Source of the DNA: CAVPDG01 sp963702535 | GTDB taxonomy: Bacteria > Chloroflexota > Anaerolineae > Anaerolineales > UBA4823 | DNA: 64,000 nt | Assembly (NCBI GenBank): GCA_963702535.1 | Contig: CAVPDG010000031.1 | Location: 62,001 to 126,000, forward strand | Direction of reading: 5' to 3' | Part shown: in pieces, positions 8,622-17,873 of the stretch | Numbering within the stretch: the stretch's first letter is position 1 | How the letters are laid out: every line of letters begins with the position of its first letter | Notes under the pieces: model-generated | The model's database searches: none | What the model saw: the letters and a program-made list of their open reading frames with translations, nothing else | What the model was told of the DNA's origin: nothing | Translations under genes and position numbers: made by a program

Positions 8622-9852
8622 ATGCCTCCATTCCCTCTCAACATCTCTCACCTGCTCGGCAGCGCCACCGCCAACCTGGTTTACCTGGTGATCGGCATTG
8701 CCTTTGGCGCCGCGCTGGAGCTCTCCGGCTTCGCCATCTCCACCAAGCTGGCGAACCAGTTCTATTTCAAGGATATGACCGTCTTGAAGGTCATGTTCAC
8801 CGCCATTGTGGTCGCCATGGTGCTGGTGTTTGGCGCCACCGCTTTGGGGCTGCTGGATTTCAACCTGGTGTGGGTGCCGCCCACCTACCTGTGGCCTGGC
8901 ATCGTCGGCGGCTTGATCATGGGCGTTGGGCTTCATCATTGGCGGCTTCTGCCCCGGCACCTCGCTCGTCTCCCTTTCCACCTTCAAGATCGACGGGCTG
9001 TTCTTCGCCCTGGGCACGCTGATCGGCATCTTCGTCTTCGGTGAGACGGTGGATAGCTATGCCGTGTGGTGGAACTCGTCCTACTTCGGGCGCCTGACGC
9101 TGATGGACTGGCTCGGTCTGACGACCGGCGTTGTGGTGCTGCTCGTGATCCTGATGGCGCTCTTCATGTTTTGGGGCGCCGAAAAGCTGGAAGGCATCTT
9201 TGGCGGCAAAGACCCCAAGAAAGCCCCGCGCCTGCGCTACGCCGGCGCAGCCGCATTGCTGGTTGGGGCGCTGGCAGTGCTCTTCATCGGGCAGCCGACC
9301 ACCGAAGATCGCTGGGCGAGCCTGGAGCCGACCAAGGGCGCGCTGCTGGCGGAGCGGCAGGTGCAGATCCACCCCGGCGAGCTGCTGGCGACCATGAACG
9401 ACCGTAACCTGAACCTGATCATGCTCGACGTGCGTGGTGAAGCCGAGTACAACCTCTTCCACATCGAAGACGCCATCCTGGCGCCGGTGGAGACCATCCC
9501 CGCAAAGGTCGACGCCCTGCTGCAGGAGCCGGCAAACACGATCATCGTGGTGATGAGCAACGATGAAGAGCGCGCCACGCAGGTGTGGAAGACGCTGGTC
9601 GCCGAGAGCGTGCCCAACGTGTACATTCTCGATGGCGGCATCAACCGCTGGCTGGATACGTTTGCGGCGCAAGATGGCAGCTTGCAGCGCATCTCCGCCG
9701 CCGCGGCGGACACCTTGCGCTACGCCTTCCCGGCTGCGCTGGGCGCTCGCTACCCGGCTGCCACCCCGGACCCGCTCGAGTACGAGTTGGAGTACACGCC
9801 CAAGATCAAGCTGGATGTCAAGCGCGGTCCTGGCGGCGGGGGTTGCGGTTAA
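8622..9852 (+). CDS. YeeE/YedE transporter fused to a cysteine-less rhodanese domain, with GGGGCG tail (one frameshift)
   Basis: About 410 residues. The N-terminal half is a YeeE/YedE membrane domain (NLVYLVIGIAFGAALELSG, LWPGIVGGLIMGVG, then FIIGGFCPGTSLVS with the family cysteine). The frame shifts at about 8930, inside this motif. After the last helix (AAALLVGALAVLFIG) comes a rhodanese fold (LIMLDVRGEAEYNLFHIEDA, VYILDGGINRWLDT). The rhodanese active-site loop reads VVMSNDEERAT, so the catalytic cysteine is missing. The protein ends in KRGPGGGGCG, a flexible Gly tail with a penultimate Cys, reminiscent of the SoxY GGCGG sulfur-carrier arm. An SD (GGAAGG) precedes the start. A hairpin terminator follows. 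Confidence 0.88.
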
Positions 9853-9866
9853 GATATAATATCTGT

Positions 9867-9897
9867 GAAAATCGGTCGGCAGCGCCGGCCGATTTTC
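9867..9897. terminator. Hairpin terminator after the YeeE/YedE-rhodanese gene
   Basis: 14-base arms (gaaaatcggtcggc and gccggccgattttc) with one wobble pair and loop AGC. The A-tract and T-tract are part of the stem, as in bidirectional intrinsic terminators. Confidence 0.7.
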
Positions 9898-9922
9898 AGA
9901 ATCTCATGCGAAGGTGGTCAAG

Positions 9923-10370
9923 ATGCCCCCTAAAAAGGCAACACCGAAAAAGAAGAACCCGATGAGCATATGGATGTGGGTAGGGATTGGATTGCTGGTC
10001 GTCATCGCCGCCGCGTGCCGGCGCCTGGCTGCTCTCTCCAAAGCAGGCGGCAGGCTTGCCAGGCGAGATCAGCGTGCAGGATGCCTTCGCCAAGCGCGAG
10101 AGCGGGGCGTTCATCCTGGATGTGCGCCAACCGGAGGAGTGGAACCAGGTGCACATCCCCGGCGCCACGCTTATCCCGCTGGGAGAGCTGCCCAACCGCC
10201 TGAGTGAAGTGCCCGCAGACCAGGAAGTGGTGGTGGTGTGCCGCTCCGGCAACCGCAGCCAGCAGGGCAGAGATATCCTGCTTAAGGCTGGCTACGAGCA
10301 GGCGACTTCGATGGCTGGCGGGATGAACCAGTGGCAGGCAGCCGGCTATCCGACGGAGAGCGGACCCTGA
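9923..10370 (+). CDS. Membrane-anchored rhodanese (one frameshift)
   Basis: Single-domain sulfurtransferase tethered by an N-terminal helix. Start at the ATG 9923, preceded by AAGGTGG. A lysine-rich stretch (PPKKATPKKKNP) precedes a hydrophobic helix (IWMWVGIGLLVVIAAA), with a frameshift at about 10018. The rhodanese domain shows ILDVRQPEEWNQVHIPGA, the intact active-site loop CRSGNRS and the closing motif GGMNQWQAAGYP. It therefore carries the catalytic cysteine that the upstream YeeE/YedE-rhodanese fusion lacks, and probably works with it in moving sulfane sulfur outside the membrane. Followed by a strong terminator. Confidence 0.88.
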
Positions 10371-10440
10371 TAGAGCACAGGCAGCATATACTGCCTGCAT
10401 TCAGCGCCAGCGAACCAGGGCAGGGCGCTTCGATTCATGA

Positions 10441-10466
10441 AAAGCAGCGGAAACGCTGCTTTTTTT
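10441..10466 (+). terminator. Intrinsic terminator
   Basis: Perfect 9-base stem aaagcagcg / cgctgcttt closed by a GAAA tetraloop and running into a T-tract. It ends the sulfur locus. Confidence 0.85.
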
Positions 10467-10542
10467 GCAATTCCCAACAAAACCGCAAAGTGAATCACAG
10501 GCAATGGATTGTATGATATAGCAGATAAGGGGAGTTTGCCGC

Positions 10543-11172
10543 ATGCTCGAAGACATCATTGTCCTGGTAGCCCTGGCAATATTGCTGCTGGCGCTGGTCT
10601 GGTTGCTCGCCCGCATGGTCAATGCCCTGCGCCTGCAGCGCGCCTGGGTGCGAGGCTGGGGCGAGCTGGCGCAGCAGTATGGCATGCGCTTCAACAGCGG
10701 TTATACGCGCTGCTCGGTTACGGGCATGTACCGCGGGCGCATCATCCAGATGCTGGGGACTTTCCGGGCGGGCATGGCGCTGCAGGTGACCACCACCAAC
10801 TACGCCAGCAACACCCTGGTGATGAAAGCCAATCCTCTGTCCCCCAGCCTGCGGACGCCGGACGACCTGGCATTGTTCGACCGGGGGTTCACGTATTCCA
10901 GCGGCTCGCAGGAGTTCCTCGAGCGCTTATTCCTCTCGCGCGACCTGCGCAAGCGCCTGGCGCCGCTGGCGCGCATACCCGGGTTGGTGATCAGCCTGAG
11001 CGGCGAGGAGCTCAGCCTGACCACGCCGCGCCTGTACACGCAATGCGCAGATTTGCAGGGCTTCCTGGATGGATTGAGCGACCTGGCAGCGGGCATCGAA
11101 GCTATCCGCTATGCCCGAGCCCCGAGCACAAGCAGCAGCCCAGAGACCTTCCAGCGCGACTTTACCTTCTAA
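10543..11172 (+). CDS. Hypothetical single-pass membrane protein
   Basis: 209 residues, intact. An N-terminal membrane helix (IIVLVALAILLLALVWLLA) is followed by a soluble alpha/beta region of unknown function (for example RLQRAWVRGWGELAQQYG and LARIPGLVISLSGEELSL). An SD-like AAGGGGA lies upstream. No family was recognised. It stands alone, downstream of a strong terminator and convergent with the zinc-ribbon gene. The intact frame and sensible composition support a real gene; it could be a membrane-attached protein with a cytoplasmic domain. Confidence 0.75.
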   Translation: MLEDIIVLVALAILLLALVWLLARMVNALRLQRAWVRGWGELAQQYGMRFNSGYTRCSVTGMYRGRIIQMLGTFRAGMALQVTTTNYASNTLVMKANPLSPSLRTPDDLALFDRGFTYSSGSQEFLERLFLSRDLRKRLAPLARIPGLVISLSGEELSLTTPRLYTQCADLQGFLDGLSDLAAGIEAIRYARAPSTSSSPETFQRDFTF

Positions 11173-11232
11173 TTCCCAGTTATCCTGTACATTCCATAGT
11201 ATATGAAGCCAGCGATTTTTTGAAGGGCTGGT

Positions 11233-12420
11233 TTACTGCCTGGAAGGGGGCAGCGGCGTCCAGGTCTGGTTGGAGCCGATATTGGGATTGAAATTGGGAT
11301 CGTCGGTGAGCAGGTACTCGCCGAGGGGAGTTGACCATGCCTGCGTGTAGCCGGATGGGAGTTCGACGTTCTGCCCGCTATTCGGGTCGTAATAGGGATC
11401 CACGCCACGGATGGTCTGGCTGAACTGCTCGGATACGCGGTCGTAGGCAGCCGAGCGCTCCTGCCAGCCACGCAAGTTGCTTTCTCTCATCTCTTCGGCA
11501 TTCTGGCTGATCTGTCGCGAGATGGCGCCGATCTGCTGGATATGGCGGATCTGGTTGCTGGTGAGACCCTGGATCACCTGTCCCACGAGCGCCGTCCATG
11601 CGGGATTGATTTTAACCGAGGAGAAGATAGCCCGGTAAAGATCGGCGTAGATTTCCAGGTGTTGGCGGTCGCTGCGGAAGGAGGTCAGGTAGCCGATGCT
11701 CCAGTATACCGTTTCGACTGCGCCGAACATGCCGGGGGTGGACATGCGGGTATATTCCGCCACGCCGGACATCTCTTCAGCAACCGCCTGGCCATTCAGG
11801 GTGTAATGTAGCCGGACTCGAGCTGAATTGTTGGCGTACTGGCCCCCCTGGGCGGGCTGGCTGGGTGACACGGCGCTCAGCAGCTCGATGGCGGGTCCCT
11901 CGTCGGCTACTGAGAGACCCTGGATTCTACGGTAGCGGGGTAAGACGTACTGGCGCATTCCGTCGCGGGCGGGGAGGGGCTGGCGTACCTCGAAGCCGAA
12001 GTACAGGCTGCCTTCCGGCTTGGTCATCGCGATGAGGGGGTTGTTTGTCCAGGTGAAGTACAGGTTGGGGAAGACTTCGAAAGCCTCCAGCCCGTTGGGA
12101 TTGGCTAACTGCAGGCTGATCTGCGCCGGGGCGGCAGGCCGCTCCATAACCCAGGTGACGCCGCCGTTGACCTGCCAGCCTTGGGGCACCAGGATGGAGA
12201 AAGCCTCCAGCCCGGATTGAGGGTCGTAATAGGCGAAGGGTTGCAGGGAAAAGCCGCTCACCACTACGCCAGGAGAGGCGTTCCGGTGAGATTGAGCGGT
12301 ACGCTTCAGGATCAGCTTCGCCTGGCAGTAGGGGCATTGGAAGACCTCTCCCTGCATTTGCAGGGTCGCGCCGCAGCGCGGGCAAGCCAGGTGAATGAAT
12401 TCTTGCTGGTCGTCAGGCAT
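11233..12420 (-). CDS. Zinc-ribbon protein of unknown function
   Basis: 395 residues from the ATG at 12418-12420, with SD GGAGAAG; an in-frame start at 12462 is less likely. The N-terminus carries a zinc ribbon with two CXXC pairs (CPRCGATL and CPYCQAKL). The rest is a soluble domain (AFSILVPQGWQVNGGVTWVM, LYFGFEVRQPLP) with no recognised family, ending in a Pro/Asn-rich tail. The mid-to-late part (RHIQQIGAISRQISQNAEEM) is helical. Such proteins often sit in the cytoplasm and may chaperone or scaffold, but no role can be assigned. Divergent from the CPBP protease gene. Confidence 0.85.
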   Translation of the reverse strand: MPDDQQEFIHLACPRCGATLQMQGEVFQCPYCQAKLILKRTAQSHRNASPGVVVSGFSLQPFAYYDPQSGLEAFSILVPQGWQVNGGVTWVMERPAAPAQISLQLANPNGLEAFEVFPNLYFTWTNNPLIAMTKPEGSLYFGFEVRQPLPARDGMRQYVLPRYRRIQGLSVADEGPAIELLSAVSPSQPAQGGQYANNSARVRLHYTLNGQAVAEEMSGVAEYTRMSTPGMFGAVETVYWSIGYLTSFRSDRQHLEIYADLYRAIFSSVKINPAWTALVGQVIQGLTSNQIRHIQQIGAISRQISQNAEEMRESNLRGWQERSAAYDRVSEQFSQTIRGVDPYYDPNSGQNVELPSGYTQAWSTPLGEYLLTDDPNFNPNIGSNQTWTPLPPSRQ

Positions 12421-12528
12421 GGCGGTTCTTCTCCTGGACCTGGATTTAATCCAGATAATCACAAACGAGCGCTGCTATGATTATAGTACTTCCACTGCGA
12501 TTCCCATTGAACGATTGGAGAGAAGGCG

Positions 12529-12556
12529 TTGACTTTCTATCCTGCTTGGCTATACT
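12529..12556 (+). promoter_or_regulatory. Sigma-70 type promoter for the CPBP protease gene
   Basis: TTGACT at 12529-12534, 16-base spacer, TATACT at 12551-12556; start codon 28 bases downstream of the -10. Confidence 0.55.
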
Positions 12557-12583
12557 TGTGCCATAAAATAGGAAACCCGTAAG

Positions 12584-13379
12584 ATGACCCCTGCCTTGGT
12601 GCTCTACTTCATCCTGGCATACGCCCTGAGCTGGTGCGTTTTTATCCCGCTGGCGCTGCAAGCGCAGGGGCTGCTGAGCGGCGTGGCCCCCTGGCTGCAC
12701 CTTGCCGGGGCGTACGGACCAGCGCTTGCCGCGCTGGTCGTTACGGCGCTGACCAAAGGCAGGGCGGGTTTGCGCGAGCTGTTCAGCCGTATGGGGCGCT
12801 GGCGCATCGGCTGGGGTTGGATGGTGGTGGCGCTGCTCAGCCCGCTGGCTATCTACCTGGCAACTGCCTTGGTGCTGGGGCTGGTTACCAGGCAGCCATT
12901 GGCGCTCGGCACCTACGGCAGCATCGCCGAGCTGCCGGGGGTGAGCGGGTTAGCTGGTTGGCTTGTCTGGATCCTGACCTTTGGTTTGGGAGAGGAGACC
13001 GGCTGGCGGGGCTTCGCGCTGCCGCGCCTGCAGAAGACGTACAGCGCCGCGCACGGCGTCGCTGATCCTGGGCGGGCTGTGGGCAGCGTGGCACATCCCG
13101 ACCTTTTTCTACAACTACGAGCTGTCTGTGGTCAGCGTACTATCGTTCACCATCGGAATCCTATCCGGCTCGGCGCTGCTCTCCTGGCTGTACAACAGCA
13201 CCGGCGGTAGCCTGCTGGCGTGCATCTTGTGGCACGGCTCGTACAACGCTGCCGCGGCAGGCTCAGGCGGCGCGATCGCCGTAGTGGAGACGGCGGCGGT
13301 GATTACCGCGGTGATCTTCATCGGCAAGCGCTACGGACCCGAGTCCTTATCCGGCCGCGAAAAGCAAGTGATCGGATAG
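12584..13379 (+). CDS. CPBP-family intramembrane metalloprotease (one frameshift)
   Basis: About 264 residues with seven or eight hydrophobic segments, the first at residues 5-22 (LVLYFILAYALSWCVFIP). The CPBP/Abi (CAAX protease-like) motifs are all present: EExxxR as GEETGWRGFALP, then WAAWHIPTFFYN, then WHGSYN. These residues bind the active-site metal in the Rce1/Abi superfamily. A single frameshift at about 13058 separates motif 1 from motif 2. The substrate in bacteria is generally unknown; family members act in peptide maturation or bacteriocin self-immunity. It stands alone between the zinc-ribbon gene and a nitroreductase. Confidence 0.87.
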
Positions 13380-13514
13380 GATTTGCCGGCAGGAGCTTGC
13401 ATGCAGGCGCGGCGTAATCGCGCTGGGCGTTAAGCAGAATGCGCGCCTGACCGGCAGGCTCAAGAGGCCAGTATGAGGGGTAAAATAGCCGAAAAAGGAT
13501 GGCAAGATACCCTC

Positions 13515-14198
13515 ATGACCGATCACTACGATCTTTCAATGCCTCTCGACGAAGCCATGCTCACACAGCGCGCCATCCGCCGCCTGAAGAGCGACCCGGT
13601 TCCCGATGAGCTGGTGCTGCGCCTGGTCGAGCTGGCGCTCAAGGCGCCGACGGGGAGCAACCGGCAGGGCTGGGAGTTCATCATCGTCAAAGACCCGCAG
13701 GTCAAAGCCGGGCTTGCGCGAGTCAACCGGCACTTATGGGGTTTGTACGGCAGCCTGGGGCGCCGGGCGACGCGGGACGATCCCAAGCGGCGCAAGATCC
13801 TGGACGCGGTGCAGTGGCAGGCGGACCATTTCGAGGATGTCCCGGTGATCGTGGTCGCTTGCTTGAAAGGGCATTACTTTCCCTTCCTGCACATCACCGC
13901 GGCGACGTACTTTGGCTCGATCTTCCCGGCGGTGCAAAATTTACTCCTGGCAGCGCGCGCCGCCGGTCTGGGGGCGGCGCTGACGACCATCCCGCTCTGG
14001 AACCTGTTCGCCGCGCGGCGGATTTTGGGCTTGCCGTGGGGTGTGACGCCCTGCGCCGTGATCCCGCTGGGCTGGCCCCTGGGGCATTACGGACCGACGA
14101 GGCGCAAGCCGGTGCAGGAGGTGGTCTCCTACGACCGTTACGGCAGAAGAGCAGTTGATAAGGAGGAGAACCGCGCCGAGATGGCGCGAGGCGATTGA
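13515..14198 (+). CDS. Nitroreductase-family flavoprotein
   Basis: About 228 residues from the ATG at 13515 (MTDHYDLSMPLDEAM); the longer frame from 13473 has no clear start signal. FMN-binding nitroreductase motifs are visible: QRAIRRLKSDPVPDE with the phosphate-contacting Arg residues, APTGSNRQGWEFIIV, and AVQNLLLAARAAGLGAALTT. The C-terminus (AVIPLGWPLGHYGPTRRKPV) is typical. It probably reduces nitro compounds, quinones or similar using NAD(P)H. Intact frame. The promoter of the next gene overlaps its stop codon. Confidence 0.92.
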   Translation: MTDHYDLSMPLDEAMLTQRAIRRLKSDPVPDELVLRLVELALKAPTGSNRQGWEFIIVKDPQVKAGLARVNRHLWGLYGSLGRRATRDDPKRRKILDAVQWQADHFEDVPVIVVACLKGHYFPFLHITAATYFGSIFPAVQNLLLAARAAGLGAALTTIPLWNLFAARRILGLPWGVTPCAVIPLGWPLGHYGPTRRKPVQEVVSYDRYGRRAVDKEENRAEMARGD

Positions 14199-14222
14199 CG
14201 TATGTGCTGCCTGGTATATAAT
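14195..14222 (+). promoter_or_regulatory. Sigma-70 type promoter
   Basis: TTGACG at 14195-14200 (overlapping the nitroreductase stop), 16-base spacer, TATAAT at 14217-14222. It would drive the small barrel protein starting at 14288. Confidence 0.65.
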
Positions 14223-14287
14223 AGATAAATAATATCATATTTATCTTGTTACGGGCGGGGTGATCCCCTTTCCCAAAGGAGGATAGC

Positions 14288-14575
14288 ATGTACGGGACGA
14301 TTGCGAAGTTGAAGGTGAAAAAGGGTGCGCTGGAAGAGATCCGCAAGATGGAGACCGGTCGCAAGCCGGACGGGGCAATGGGCAGCCTGGTATTCCAGAG
14401 CGATGATGCCGCCGACGAGCTGTGGATGGTGGCGATTTTCCGCGACCGGGCGAGCTATTTCGCCAACGCACACAGCCCCGAGCAGGACGCCGAGTACCAG
14501 CGCCTGCGGGCGCTGCTCAGCGCCGACCCGGAATGGCACGATGGCGAGATCGTCTTCTCCGAGGGTGTTCTCTAA
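14288..14575 (+). CDS. Small antibiotic-biosynthesis-monooxygenase-like protein
   Basis: 95 residues, intact, with a strong SD (AAAGGAGG) just upstream and its own promoter. The pattern MYGTIAKLKVKKGALEEI, then LVFQSDDAADELWMVAIF and a helix beginning NAHSPEQDAEYQRL is that of dimeric alpha-beta barrel (ABM-type) proteins. These bind small aromatic or heme-like ligands, and many have no known reaction. Convergent with the sulfatase gene, stops 4 bases apart. Confidence 0.8.
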   Translation: MYGTIAKLKVKKGALEEIRKMETGRKPDGAMGSLVFQSDDAADELWMVAIFRDRASYFANAHSPEQDAEYQRLRALLSADPEWHDGEIVFSEGVL

Positions 14576-14578
14576 TCG

Positions 14579-16009
14579 CTAAAGCCAGCCGCGCAGGTTG
14601 GCTCTCAGGTCTGCCTCGAATGCGTCGAGCAAAGCTGCCAGCTCGGCAGCCTTGCCAGGCATGGATTCGACCAGGCTGTAGGATTCGTTGGGATCGGTCT
14701 CAATATTGAAGAGAAAAGGTCCCTGCTGCAGAGGCCAAAAGCTGGCGTTGTCGCTGATGAATTTGCGGTAGTACTTCCACTGCCCGCGCCGCACACCCAA
14801 CGGGAAGCGATTGTGGAAGAAATAGAGCGCTTCGTGAGGCGAGGGGGTCTCGCCCTTCAGCAAGGGCAGGATATCTTTGCCGTCGATCATGCGGTCGGAG
14901 GGCAGGGGTGCGCCCGCCAGCTTGCAGCAGGTGACGAACAGGTCGAAATTCATGCTCATCGCAGCGCTGGCTGGCGGCAGGCAGGGATGACGCCGGGCCA
15001 GCGGGCGAGGAGGGGCACGCGGTAGCCGCCCTCGAACCATTGCAGCTTGCGCCCGCGGGCATAGCCGGGGTTGCCCTGCCACCAGGGACCGTTGTCGCTG
15101 GAGAAGAGCACCAGCGTCTTCTCGTCGAGCCCGAGCTGGCGCAGCAAACCCAGCACCTGCCCCACGCTCCAATCCAGCTCCTGCACGGCGTCGCCGTACA
15201 GCCCGCCCTGCGATTTGCCGCGGAACTCAGCCGAGGCATGGGTGGGGACGTGCGGCATGGCGTGCGCCAGGTACAGAAAGAAGGGCTGCTGGCGGTTCGA
15301 CCGGATGAAATCCAGCGCCGCCTGCGTGAAATCCTGCGTCAGCACGTCCTGGTCGGCGGGGGCGGGGATCGCCACATCCCGGTCCCGGTAGATGGCGTAG
15401 GGCTGGTCGTCGTTGCTCCACAACGCGCCGTAGAAATAGTCGAAGCCGCGGTCGTTGGGCAGGTAGCCGGCAGTCCCGCCCAGGTGCCATTTGCCCACCA
15501 GCCCGGTGCGGTAGCCGCGCCGGCTCAATATCTCGGGCAGCAGCACCTCGTCCTGCGGGATGCCGCGCACATTGTAGGAGTAGCGCCCCAGCACGTCCAT
15601 CACGGCATTCATCGCATCATAGGTGGAGAGCAGCGGGGTGGTGATCAGCGTGCGCACCGGGTAGCGACCGGTGAGCAGGGCGGCGCGCGACGGGCTGCAC
15701 ACCGAGGCGGCGGCGTAAAAGCTGGATGCAGGCTGGCGCCTTCCGCTGCCATGCCATCCAGGTTGGGCGTGTCGATGGCGGGCGAGCTCAGGTCGCCATA
15801 ACCCAGGTCGTCGGTGAGGATAATAATGATGTTGGGCAGCGATTCTGGGTGCGGGTCGGGCCTGGAGGCTATCCAGGTAGATGCGCGCGCCCTCGGGCTT
15901 GAAAGTCTCGCCCGAGGTGGTTATAGATGCCACGCGAAGCGGCGCCAAGCGCCAGCGCGCCGCCGAATACGGCGGCAGTTTTCAGAAAACGGCGGCGGGA
16001 GAACGGCAT
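14579..16009 (-). CDS. Tat-exported sulfatase (about three frameshifts)
   Basis: Arylsulfatase-type hydrolase, about 475 residues. The start at 16007-16009 gives MPFSRRRFLKTAAVFGGALA, a classic twin-arginine signal. Next come the calcium-binding LPNIIIILTDDLGYGD, the formylglycine motif CSPSRAALLTGR (Cys converted to formylglycine), VGKWHLGG, LAHAMPHVPTHA and LVLFSSDNGPWWQ. The C-terminal part (DGKDILPLLKGE, GQWKYYRKF, PNESYSLVE) is normal for the family. Frameshifts lie at about 15880, 15735 and 14960. It probably removes sulfate from a carbohydrate or other organic ester outside the cytoplasm. It forms an operon with the membrane protein upstream. Confidence 0.88.
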
Positions 16010-16022
16010 AGCGCAGGTTGCC

Positions 16023-16425
16023 TCACCGGCGAACCAGCCAGACCGCCAGAAGTAACAGGATCAGCCCGGCGCCATCGAAGGCGATGAAGCGCAGCAGGCT
16101 GGCTTGCAGCGTGGCATGAGCGGGCGGCAGGGACAGCCAGGATGATGCTTTCTCCCAGCAGCCCAATAGCTTGCATGGCGCTGGCTTCGTAGAGCGAGAT
16201 GCGGTGGCGCAGCGGGTGCCACAGCGCCACAGCGTAGGGCACGTTCCACATCAGGAATACAAGCCCAACGCCGCGCACGGCAGCCTCGCCGGCCGCTCCG
16301 GTGAGCTCGAAGGATAGGGCGAAGCGCTCCGGCCAGAACAGGAATGCCAGGGCGCACTGGACGTTCCACAGGAGGACCAGCAGGATGGCGAGACGAGCGA
16401 GCAGGAGGAAGTTTAAAGTCTTCAT
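16023..16425 (-). CDS. Hypothetical four-helix membrane protein (one frameshift)
   Basis: About 134 residues with four hydrophobic segments: LLLARLAILLVLLWNVQCAL, VRGVGLVFLMWNVPYAVALW, SAMQAIGLLGESIILAV and, after a frameshift at about 16138, AGLILLLLAVWLVRR. No family is certain; the layout resembles small DoxX-like or DUF membrane proteins. It ends 13 bases before the sulfatase start and is presumably cotranscribed with it. Confidence 0.7.
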
Positions 16426-16634
16426 GGCGAAGAGGCCGAGATGCTAAATCCCAAGGTCAATCTAAGCGAAACCCGCAAGTCTCGCAGATATCTTATGCGC
16501 AATCTTTCCGGGAGTCAAGAATGCAGGGGGCGAAAATCGCTGCACGCACTGGCGTGATAGTGCTATACTTTTTAATGTAGGGCACATGAAAGGCTTTTAC
16601 CTAGCGATGCGCAGGACAGCAAGGGAGGCTGCTG

Positions 16635-17177
16635 ATGTCACATTACTCCCGGTGGGCGCAGAAAGAACACAGTGAGAGGCAGGCGGATCCTTGCCCTGCT
16701 GCCAGCAGGGCTGGTTTTTCTGATCCTGCTGCCCTATGTGATCCTTGTGCTAGGTCCAAACCTGGATGCCAGGCTTGGCCTGCAGGGTTTCTACGTTGGG
16801 GTGATCAATATCATCCTGGGCGGGGTGATGATGATCGTGGGTGGCTTCTTTGCGCTGTGGTCGATCTACGTCGCAGATGACCGCGGGCGGGGCACGCCGC
16901 TGCCGCTGATGCCCACCCAGGAGCTGCTGATCCGGGGACCCTTCGCCTACTGCCGCAACCCGATGACGTTGGGCACCATCCTGGCATACCTGGGGTTGGG
17001 GATCATGGCTGGAACGGTGTGTGGATGCGCCATGGTGCTGGCGCTCTGGCAGCGGCGTTGCTGTTCTATTTGAAGCGTTTCGAAGAGCGCGAGCTGGCGG
17101 AGCGCTTTGGCGAGCCTTACCTGAAGTACAAGCAGCGAAGTGCCTTTCATCATCCCCAGGTTGCCAAGAAGCCTTGA
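16635..17177 (+). CDS. Isoprenylcysteine carboxyl methyltransferase-like membrane protein (frameshifts)
   Basis: A multi-helix protein of the ICMT/PEMT (phospholipid or isoprenylcysteine methyltransferase) superfamily. A GGGAGG SD precedes the ATG at 16635; a shift at about 16670 joins it to RRILALLPAGLVFLILLPYV. Helices GVINIILGGVMMIVGGFFAL precede the SAM-binding signature LLIRGPFAYCRNPMTLGTIL. A second shift at about 17048 leads to the conserved tail FEERELAERFGEPYLKYK, which includes the ICMT motif RE..L...FG..Y..Y. In bacteria the methyl acceptor is usually unknown (lipids or small molecules). Confidence 0.85.
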
Positions 17178-17264
17178 GCTGTGCAAAAGGATTTCAATCG
17201 GTAAGCAGAATCTTTGAAATCGGCGTCAGCATACGGAAAAGGAATAAGCTTCGGAGTGTGATCG

Positions 17265-17679
17265 ATGACCAGCTACATCATCGTTAGCCTGATCAGCGGC
17301 GTCTTGTTCGGCGTGCTGGATGGTCTGATCAACGCCAATCCCCTGGCGGTCAGGCTGTACGAAGTCTACAAGCCGATCGCAAAGACCTCCGTCAATTTCA
17401 TCGCCGGCATCGCCATCGACCTGGCATACGGCTTCATCCTGGCGGGGCTGTTCCTGCTGCTCTATCCGGCCTTGCCCGGCGCCAGCGGGCTGGTGAAAGG
17501 GGTTTCACTACGGGCTGTTGCTCTGGTTCCTGCGCGTGGCGATGAGCGTGATTTCTTCGTGGATGATGTACACAGTGCCCGGTAAGACGCTGGCTTATAC
17601 CCTGCTGGCAGGGCTGGCTGAGATGCTCCTGCTGGGCATCCTTTACGGGTTGAGCTTGCACCCTCCAGGGGGACTATGA
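17265..17679 (+). CDS. Hypothetical membrane protein (one frameshift)
   Basis: About 137 residues with four hydrophobic stretches: YIIVSLISGVLFGVLDGLI, FIAGIAIDLAYGFILAGLFL, then after a shift at about 17505 GLLLWFLRVAMSVISSWMMY and LLAGLAEMLLLGILYGL. No family was recognised. Isolated; only weak start signals. The following 194 bases up to the flavodoxin hold nothing recognisable. Confidence 0.65.
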
Positions 17680-17873
17680 ATTGCGCTGTCCTGATAGATA
17701 CCGGTGGGTGTACAGCTGAATTGCTCATGTCCCGATCGCCTGGAGCAGCGCAGGCAGGTCAAGAACCGGCTGGAGTGGCAGGCTTATATACACCTGGTTC
17801 GTCAACCTGAGGGCCTGACGTGGTGCACGGCTTGCCGTAAGCTGCGAATAGCTGTAGCAACAAGGAGGTCGCT

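Noticed and set aside
7899..9029. Long minus-strand open frame (376 codons) over the YeeE/YedE genes
   Set aside because: It is antisense to clearly conserved transporter genes; its composition (many His, Gln, Ala, Gly) is typical of GC-rich shadow frames.
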